DNA from: Prochilodus magdalenae
Lineage: Eukaryota > Chordata > Actinopteri > Characiformes > Prochilodontidae
Assembly: GCA_024036415.1 (NCBI GenBank)
Contig: JAMWET010003506.1
Coordinates: 275,001-339,000, forward strand
Reading direction: 5' to 3'
DNA length: 64,000 nucleotides
In this document: positions 52,297 through 64,000 of the stretch, piece after piece
How the letters are laid out: each line of letters opens with the position of its first letter
How positions within the stretch are numbered: the first letter of the stretch is position 1
Position numbers and translations under genes: made by a program
Notes under the pieces: model-generated
Database searches by the model: none
Told to the model about the DNA's origin: nothing
The model's input: only the letters and a program-made list of their open reading frames with translations

Positions 52297-52583
52297 GGGC
52301 AGTCGTGGGCTGGAGGTTAGGGAACGAGCCTTGTGTGTTGAGTGTTGCCGGTTCGATTCCCTGAACTGACAGTAACAACTGAAGTGCCCTTGAGCAAGGC
52401 ACCTAACCCCCAGCTGCTCCCCGGGCGCCGTGGATAGGGCTGCCCACCGCTCCGGGTAAGTGTGCTCACTGCCCCCTAGTGTGTGTTCACTAGTGTGTTT
52501 GTGGGTGTTTCACTTCACGGATGGGTTAAATGCAGAGACTAAATTTCCCCACTGTGGGATCAACAAGAGATTCAAATCTTAAA
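52297..52583 (+). mobile_element. tRNA-derived SINE, family B, copy 2
   Basis: The head (GGGCAGTCGTGGGCTGGAGG, B box GGTTCGATTCCC) and body (CAGTAACAACTGAAGTGCCC, CAAGGCACCTAACCCCCAGC) match the 15.4-kb copy. The tail ATTTCCCCACTGTGGGATCA runs into a poly-A. The tail equals the 3' end of the LINE fragment at 53.0 kb. Confidence 0.9.
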
Positions 52584-52674
52584 AAAAAAAAAAGAAAATT
52601 TCCATTAGTGGTAATTGTCAATTTCACATGAAAGTGTATGTTCTTAGAGATATGCACGGGTACTCGAGTACTCT

Positions 52675-52678
52675 GTGT

Positions 52679-52709
<31 letters not shown>
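52675..52709. repeat. (TG)n microsatellite
   Basis: TG run interrupted once by C. Confidence 0.92.
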
Positions 52710-52762
52710 CACCACTGCATGGATAAGTTAAATTCAACCCAAACAAGGTTAGGGTATTGTCA

Positions 52763-53650
52763 TGTCATGTAACTGACTGACCCAACAGCCCCGATTGTGG
52801 ACAAAACTCAATATTCCATTTCTATTTCTACAATGTGCAATAAAAAAAACAGTAGTCTTTCTGTTTTTACTATGTACAATAAAACTCAGGAATCTATTTC
52901 TATTTCTACTATTTATATTTTATGTAATTATTGTATATATGGATCGTATTTATTATTTGTATGTCTCCTGACACTTCTGTTCTTTCCTCTGTGCTGCTGT
53001 GGCAATGTAAATTTCCCCACTGTGGGATCAATAAAGGATTATCTTATCTTAACTTATTTAGCAAGAAGTGATGCTTCCATGAGTCACCCTGTTAGTGCCA
53101 GCACAATTGGCAGGCAGCTGCACGGCACAGGGTTACGTGCACACAGACGGTTACAACGCCCGCACTTAACACCATGTCAACGTCACCAAAGACTGCAATG
53201 GTGTCGCGTCAGACTGTTAGGGAGTGATTCAGAGCGGCAGCGGGCCATCTTCGGTGATGAGTTCCGGTTTTACTCTTGGTGGAGACAATCAGCTAATTCG
53301 GGTGTGGAAGAGTTTGTTATCACACATCACACAGTGTCACACCACCTCTACCGCAAAATCTGCAGGAACTGTGTGAGAACTGCATAGTACGGATCATCAC
53401 AGGACCATTAAGAACCTCTACAACTTCATGCAGAGACGGCATGTTGCGTTAGCAAACCAGACTACCTGATGCCATACTTAGAGACACTACTTCTGTACGT
53501 GTTGGTCAATTAATGTTGCCCATATCAGTCTAAATTTATCATTTAATGTTTTAATTTTCCTGGTAACCTTTATCTTCCTTCCCAATAGCACCGCATTCCA
53601 AAACTTCCTTCTGGGTGCAGCTATGTATCTGATGATGAGTGCACTTCAAA
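52763..53650 (+). pseudogene. Tc1-like transposase pseudogene and element, copy d
   Basis: The plus strand reads SASTIGRQLHGTGLRAHRRL (HTH region), then LTPCQRHQRLQWCRVRL, then FGDEFRFYSWW, equivalent to the first catalytic-aspartate motif, then ITHHTVSHHLYRKICRNCVR. As in copies b and c, the part with the other two catalytic residues is missing. The left edge CTGACTGACCCAACAGCC and CCGATTGTGG matches copy c. The right end CTTCTGGGTGCAGC, followed by GATGATGAGTGCACTTC, is the inverted terminal repeat. A LINE fragment interrupts it at about 52,806-53,048. Confidence 0.8.
52806..53050 (+). mobile_element. LINE 3' end inserted in the Tc1-like copy
   Basis: This block is absent from the equivalent position of the 30-kb copy, where GACCCAACAGCC (30,497) is followed within about 25 bp by AGTGATGCC (30,531). 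It ends GTGCTGCTGTGGCAATG, ATTTCCCCACTGTGGGATCA, ATAAAGGATTATCTTATCTT, a typical fish non-LTR retrotransposon 3' end. It is 5' truncated, with no reverse transcriptase sequence. Confidence 0.72.
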
Positions 53651-56028
53651 TAAATCAATAAATACAAACACTTTTATATTTAGTTTTGCTCAGTTCAGTC
53701 TTACAGCTACAGTAACTTCAACAAATAAAAACTGACACATTAATATTGAAAACAACATTTACTTCATATAGCACCTTCTTCACCCTGAAGATCATAACAT
53801 CAAAAACCAAGCATGTGGAAGGAGAGAACACTTGTGCTGTGACGAAGAGTCAAAAAAAGAACGAGGAAAAAACGCCTCATTAAATCAGCGATGTTTTTTC
53901 AGGTAATTCGATGTGATGCCTCAGACAAACAGAGCTATATTAGGCCCTGGTGTATTTGAGGTCAGCACTAAGGCAGGAACAGTGTGTACTGGTTAGGGTG
54001 GTTTGTGTTACTGTAGCAAGAAACCATGGAAACGAGCGAGACGGGAGCCGTGCGGGACAATCAATTTTATGGAGTGTTGCACTTAAGACAAAAGAGACAG
54101 TAAAGATTGAAAGTGGGATCGATGAGCTGTAGACGTTCTAATGAACCACCGTCACACCTGTGCCACACTCAGCCGTTTTACTTATCGACAATAACTTGTC
54201 ACTGAGCTTTTACGCAATCATAGTATTTACCCAGAAACAAATGTAGTCCCCGGTGAACCCTTACCGAAACGTTCTCTTGTCTTTTCTTATGTAAAGTGTG
54301 CAGATTTCAGGAAAGATCCCCTCAAATGTACTTTTTTAAATGATGATTGTTTTATTACAACTATTTACATGAACAGTCTTCAATGGTAATTATGCTTTTC
54401 GTCACCGGCACCACAATCCCAATCCACTTCTGGTTTACATTCCACAACTTCACATTGCCCGGGTGGTTTCATTCTGAGCCATCTGTTGACGCCAAGTCAG
54501 CTTGTGAAGTAGCACCAAGAGAAGCAATTAAGACAAGCAACCCTCATTCAGCTTCCCAAAGGTTTGTTCTGTGGGCTGGCATTGATGCTCGACGGTAGGA
54601 CAGAGTCATATGCAGAGCCCACGGCTCACTGTATATCCAAAGTTTAAGTGTAATATTTGATCTTCCTGCTAGAATTGCTTTTGAGTAAAACTGTTCTGAG
54701 CTTGCGAGGCAGTACGCCTATTACCTACTTCGCTGCAATCATTTAATTGTTTAACTTGTTGAATTTTGCGTCTGGAAATACACCTGAAGAGGTTTTAAGG
54801 CATTTAAGTGTTTTGCAATGAAGCTGTGCCTATTTTACAGGAGTTTGCTGCAATCAGGGACGGCTCTAGCTTTTACACTCTAAGCAGGACTTTTTTGGAG
54901 GACCCCATATTGCTGTGAAATTACAAGATAACTAATGGGCTACAATTTAAATGATGAATTTTCATATACACATTCTCAGTATTCTCAAAGCAGAGGCTGA
55001 CCTCAAAGTATTTTTTTTTGCTTACCCAGCTTCATTAAGCTTAGTTAGATCCAACCCTGGGCACAGTGGAATCAGCATGGCATTTTTATTCAGCTTACCC
55101 ATACTTAGATAGCATGACTTTGTTGTTGTTGCTGAAAGGAGGTGGCAACTCCTCATGTTTCACACAGCTGGCTGTTTGTCATAAACACCACATATTCTTA
55201 AGCACACATACAGGGGTTAATTACAGCCTGAGCGTTTAAACATGGATTGCCAGAGAAATTGTTAACCATGGTTGTAAAACAAGCTATTGTGGTTGCTGGG
55301 TAATTTGAAGCTGAAACCTAGTCAGAAAGTCTGTTGGAGTTAACTGTTGATCGCTTTGTTAAACCGACCTCAGATTCTTACCGTACTCCTCCAACACACG
55401 CTAACGGCACAAAAACACAACACGCTAACAGCACAAAACAAACACTTATCGTTCCGGCTCCCAGGTTTGTACTTTCTCATACAGGCCCAAAAGGCCTAAA
55501 TCGGATCTGTTTCTTCATATGTGAAACGCTTGTGTTGTAGTGCTGCAAAAAACACACTGAATTTGTCCCTTTCAGTTCTGATCCAACACGCTTTCAGATG
55601 TGGTAATAAAATCTGATGCCTATCCGACATGCAGCAATGTGACTAAATAGGCGGCTCAGAATTCATGTGGCTGTTACCTCAATCCAACGGGACATCTGTC
55701 AGTTGACCTCAAACGTTTGGGGTGATACTTCAGTAGAAACAAACCTAAAAGGCACTTACAGCACCGTTCTATCAAACAAAAAGAGTCTGAAAGCAAAGTT
55801 TAGAAACCAAGAATGTGAACCATTAAGGTTGCTGAGGCTGAATAACATGACCTTTTAACTTCAACACATTCTGGGAGACGACCCGAGCTGCCGGCAAAGA
55901 TGAAACTGAAACCTCTGGGAGTGAATCTGCATTCATTGGCAGTCGTGATTTTTACCTCTGCACAAGCCAGCCATGCAGGTTAGTTAAGGAACGTGATCTG
56001 TACAGACTACATGGATATGGGTCACATT
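53651..56028. other. Intronic DNA, nothing recognised
   Basis: Short frames without domains or splice sites. AT-rich, no large repeats. Confidence 0.5.
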
Positions 56029-56388
56029 TGTCGGATTTGGTGAAAACGTTTTTACTGGCTGTGCCAACAACGATTTGACATTGATTTAAGAATAGAAACC
56101 GAAGAAATGTTGTGGTTCGCACAGTCTTACTTTATAGCTGTAAACACTACCACTTACACTTTTAGTTTTTGGAGGTATAGCCTGGAGCAAATGACTGGAC
56201 AAACGTCCATTCAGACGTAAATATAGCTTATTACCTAACTATTATTATCATTTAATTATGTAAGACAGAGCTTAATATTAGAGGTTACAGAGTCTATGAC
56301 TTTAAAATGACTTTCTCTGCAGCTTACACAGTCAAGTTGCATTTCATTTCATGTCGGATTTGGTGAGAACGTTTTTACTGGCTGTGCC
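56029..56388. repeat. Duplicated block, copy 1, bounded by a 37-bp direct repeat
   Basis: 56,078-56,350 is alignable along its length with 58,371-58,720 (for example GAGCAAATGACTGGACAAA and ACACAGTCAAGTTGCATTTC). It lies between two near-identical copies of TGTCGGATTTGGTGA-AACG, TTTTTACTGGCTGTGCC at 56,029-56,065 and 56,352-56,388. Confidence 0.88.
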
Positions 56389-58370
56389 TGTAAGCCAGAG
56401 GAATTTGATAGGGGTACCCCTGGTGGCTGTGGGCAGAGACCTAGTTGCTTATGCATGCCTTTGCTGATGCCATGCATCTCCATTTTTTGTTGATTTTTAC
56501 TTTTATGCATCATTTGATCACATGAGCCGACATATACACTGTGTGAACATTTCATGATAAACGGACCAACAGAAATGGCCCAAAATCCCCTCGAAAAAAG
56601 TCTGGTTCCATTGACTTACATAAGAAACTAATTAATGTTTTGCCTTCTCCTATAAAGCTGCCATTTCGGAGATACGTGTTTTTCTTTGGACAGCGACGAT
56701 ATGTAATGAAGTCCCTATATAGACAGCCTTCCAATAAAGCCACTTCTCCAAAAATCCACTTCTAGAAACCACAGCTCTTGCTAAACGAAAGGCCCAAGTT
56801 TTAAGATAGAAATCATGAATATTGTATATCTAATGCATCGTCTACAGCTGTGTCCTCCTACCAGTTAATTGCCAACAGGTTTCGGATGAGACAAAACATA
56901 TGGCTAACTTTTTAAGAGCATCTGTATGACTGCTGCAAAGGGGGCAGAGATTAAATATTAATAGTTATATTGCAAACTAATATCACTCCAAAGAGAACGC
57001 ACGGCAACATCTGCTGAGGAAGCGCAAGAGGCCGTCTCACAATAGCTTTTGATCCTTTATGGGGAAGTTGGAGCTTGTATTTAATGATGTTTGGCACTGA
57101 ACAGCAGAAGTTTTCTTCACAGTCACTTCACTAACAGCTGTCCTTTCGTATTGCTGTTGCGCTTATGCTGCATGCCTGTGTGGGAGTCTGTGTGAGGGGT
57201 AAAGTGGTGGAATGCTACCGGGTGAAGAGAGCTTATGATAAGAAGCAAAGAAAAGGTTTGGAGTTTTGCACCTGTTCTGTATTTTACACACCAAACGCGA
57301 CATGATCCCGATAAAAATCAGAGGTGATTTATTCGCGACAAAACCACATGCACCGAAAGTGACATTGTGCAGGATGCTTTCCACTTTTGAGATCTACTTA
57401 ACTCAGTTTGAGAAGATGGGGCTGAAAATCAAACGGGCACGATGTCTACAACTGCGAAACAGATAACCTTAGCTATGACGAGGGAACCTGTGACCCTGGG
57501 TGGGCCATTTCACATGTTGGAAAAGTAGCACTGACACTCTGAGTGCTTCCTCATATGACTCAAATGTTTGTTGCCCAGTTTGAGCTGCTTTTGGAGATCA
57601 TAATGGTCTTGACATTCTCAAAAAAAAAAAAAAAAAAAAGAAAGTCTGTGTGGCTGGGACACAGCTAATGAGTCATAATGGTCAGTGAGTTTATGTTGTC
57701 GGTGAAAGCTCGGAAAAACTTAAACGGAGGGCAAATAACAATGTGGTATTTTCACCATCCGAAAAATAGTCTGCAGTGTGCAAGATATCATCAGTTATAC
57801 ATGTGCAGTGATTAATTTATTGTCATCCAAATAAATCTTGCAAATAAATTGCGCTCTTCTCACAGCAGTTACAAAAGTATGGTGCAATTCTATTAGGGCT
57901 GTCAACAAATTTAGATAATTCACAATTACTCAAATTAGTATCTACAGCTAATTGTGATAAACCACATTTGTCTTATTGTAATTGGACTCCAATTTGGAAG
58001 AAGCGGTGTCTGCATGTACCAAATCCACTTCAGATTGTAGTCTCTCAGTCTCATAACACTACATCATGTCTCGTTTCGAAAGGTATTGCATGTGTCCACT
58101 TTGCTACCGCTTTTATTACTGTCTCTATAGATCTTGTGTAAGCACCGTCCAGTGCAGACGACAGCAACAGCTGCTGGGATTCAGGCTGGAACTACCATCA
58201 ATTCAAAGGATAAAATGTTATTAATGTAATAACTTTAACATCACTAAAATCAATATTAATCATTTCCTTCTAGTATCTCATTAAACCAAGTGGAGAGCCT
58301 GTGTCTGAGAGGCACAGTCCAAACTTTATACTCATAATATATTTGTGGTTGTAACTCCAGCAGTTATGTT
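56389..58370. other. Intronic DNA with a poly-A run
   Basis: A poly-A stretch lies at about 57,620-57,639. No other feature recognised. Confidence 0.5.
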
Positions 58371-58546
58371 ACAATGATTTAAGAATAGAAACCAAAAAAA
58401 TTTTGTGGATCGTGCAGTCTTAGTTTATAGCTGTAAACACATGTAAACATTTACACTTTTTAGTCTTTGGAGGTACAGCCTGGAGCAAATGACTGGACAA
58501 ATGTCCATTCAGACGTAAATACAGCCTATTACCTACCTATTATTAC

Positions 58547-58597
<51 letters not shown>

Positions 58598-58720
58598 CAT
58601 CATTATTATTATTATTATTATTTAATTATGTAAAAAAAATAGCTTAACATTAAGGGTTACAAAGTCTATGACTTTAAAGTAGTTCTCTGCAGTTTACACA
58701 GTCAAGTTGCATTTCATTTC
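58371..58720. repeat. Duplicated block, copy 2, with (ATT)n expansion
   Basis: Direct copy of 56,078-56,350 with a 70-80 bp (ATT)n microsatellite (58,550-58,622) expanded where copy 1 has only TATTATTATCATTTAA. It ends 57 bp before the FH1 exon donor boundary. Confidence 0.88.
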
Positions 58721-58762
58721 CTAGTTCACAGGTGCAGTGGCATGCAAAACCCCTCATCATCA

Positions 58763-64000
<5,238 letters not shown>

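Overview
This window looks like a teleost fish nuclear chromosome. It is AT-rich, full of dinucleotide and tetranucleotide microsatellites and minisatellites, and carries fish-type tRNA-derived SINEs, LINE 3' tails and degraded Tc1-like and hAT transposons. An otophysan fish (for example a characiform) is my guess from the style of the SINEs and cannot be proved here. There are no bacterial-style genes, operons or CRISPR arrays. Almost all long open frames are artefacts of simple repeats.

The only protein-coding gene I can support is a Diaphanous-related formin on the minus strand, best matched to diaph3. Two consecutive internal exons are visible. One (59113-58778, 112 codons) carries the proline-rich FH1 domain and the entry to FH2. 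The next (51506-51392, 38 codons plus one base) carries the start of the FH2 lasso region. They join in frame across a 7,271-bp intron, with canonical splice sites at every end. Upstream exons must lie at higher coordinates, and I found none in 59.1-64 kb. The next FH2 exons must lie at lower coordinates, and I found none in 1-51 kb. Most of the window is therefore probably one very long intron plus flanking introns.

Layout. 1-4 kb: unique AT-rich DNA with a hAT-type MITE. 4.4-5.4 kb: a GTGA/CAATA minisatellite. 7-10 kb: a dispersed repeat, a second hAT MITE with a perfect 8-bp target duplication, and a GATA-tailed LINE end. 12-21 kb: SINEs, a Tc1-like derivative and possible conserved non-coding DNA. 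22.6-23.5 kb: pyrimidine-rich cryptic repeat. 24.5 kb: another tRNA-derived SINE. 30-33.4 kb: two Tc1-like pseudo-elements. 35.5 kb: SINE. 42.2-43.6 kb: a 1.45-kb polypurine tract. 44.9-46.8 kb: a minisatellite of about 70 copies of a 27-bp unit. 49-51 kb: diverged duplications. 51.4 kb: formin exon. 52.3-53.65 kb: a SINE, then a Tc1-like copy interrupted by a LINE 3' end. 56-58.7 kb: a duplicated block of about 275 bp that ends just downstream of the FH1 exon. 58.8-59.1 kb: FH1 exon. 59.1-64 kb: intron.

The most informative non-genic observations are: a Tc1-like family whose copies share one internal deletion, a LINE 3' tail motif shared by two LINE fragments and one SINE, the 27-bp minisatellite that stays open in three frames, and the duplicated block beside the formin exon. 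I see no convincing novel gene system. Conservation-based ideas (candidate non-coding elements) are flagged as inference.
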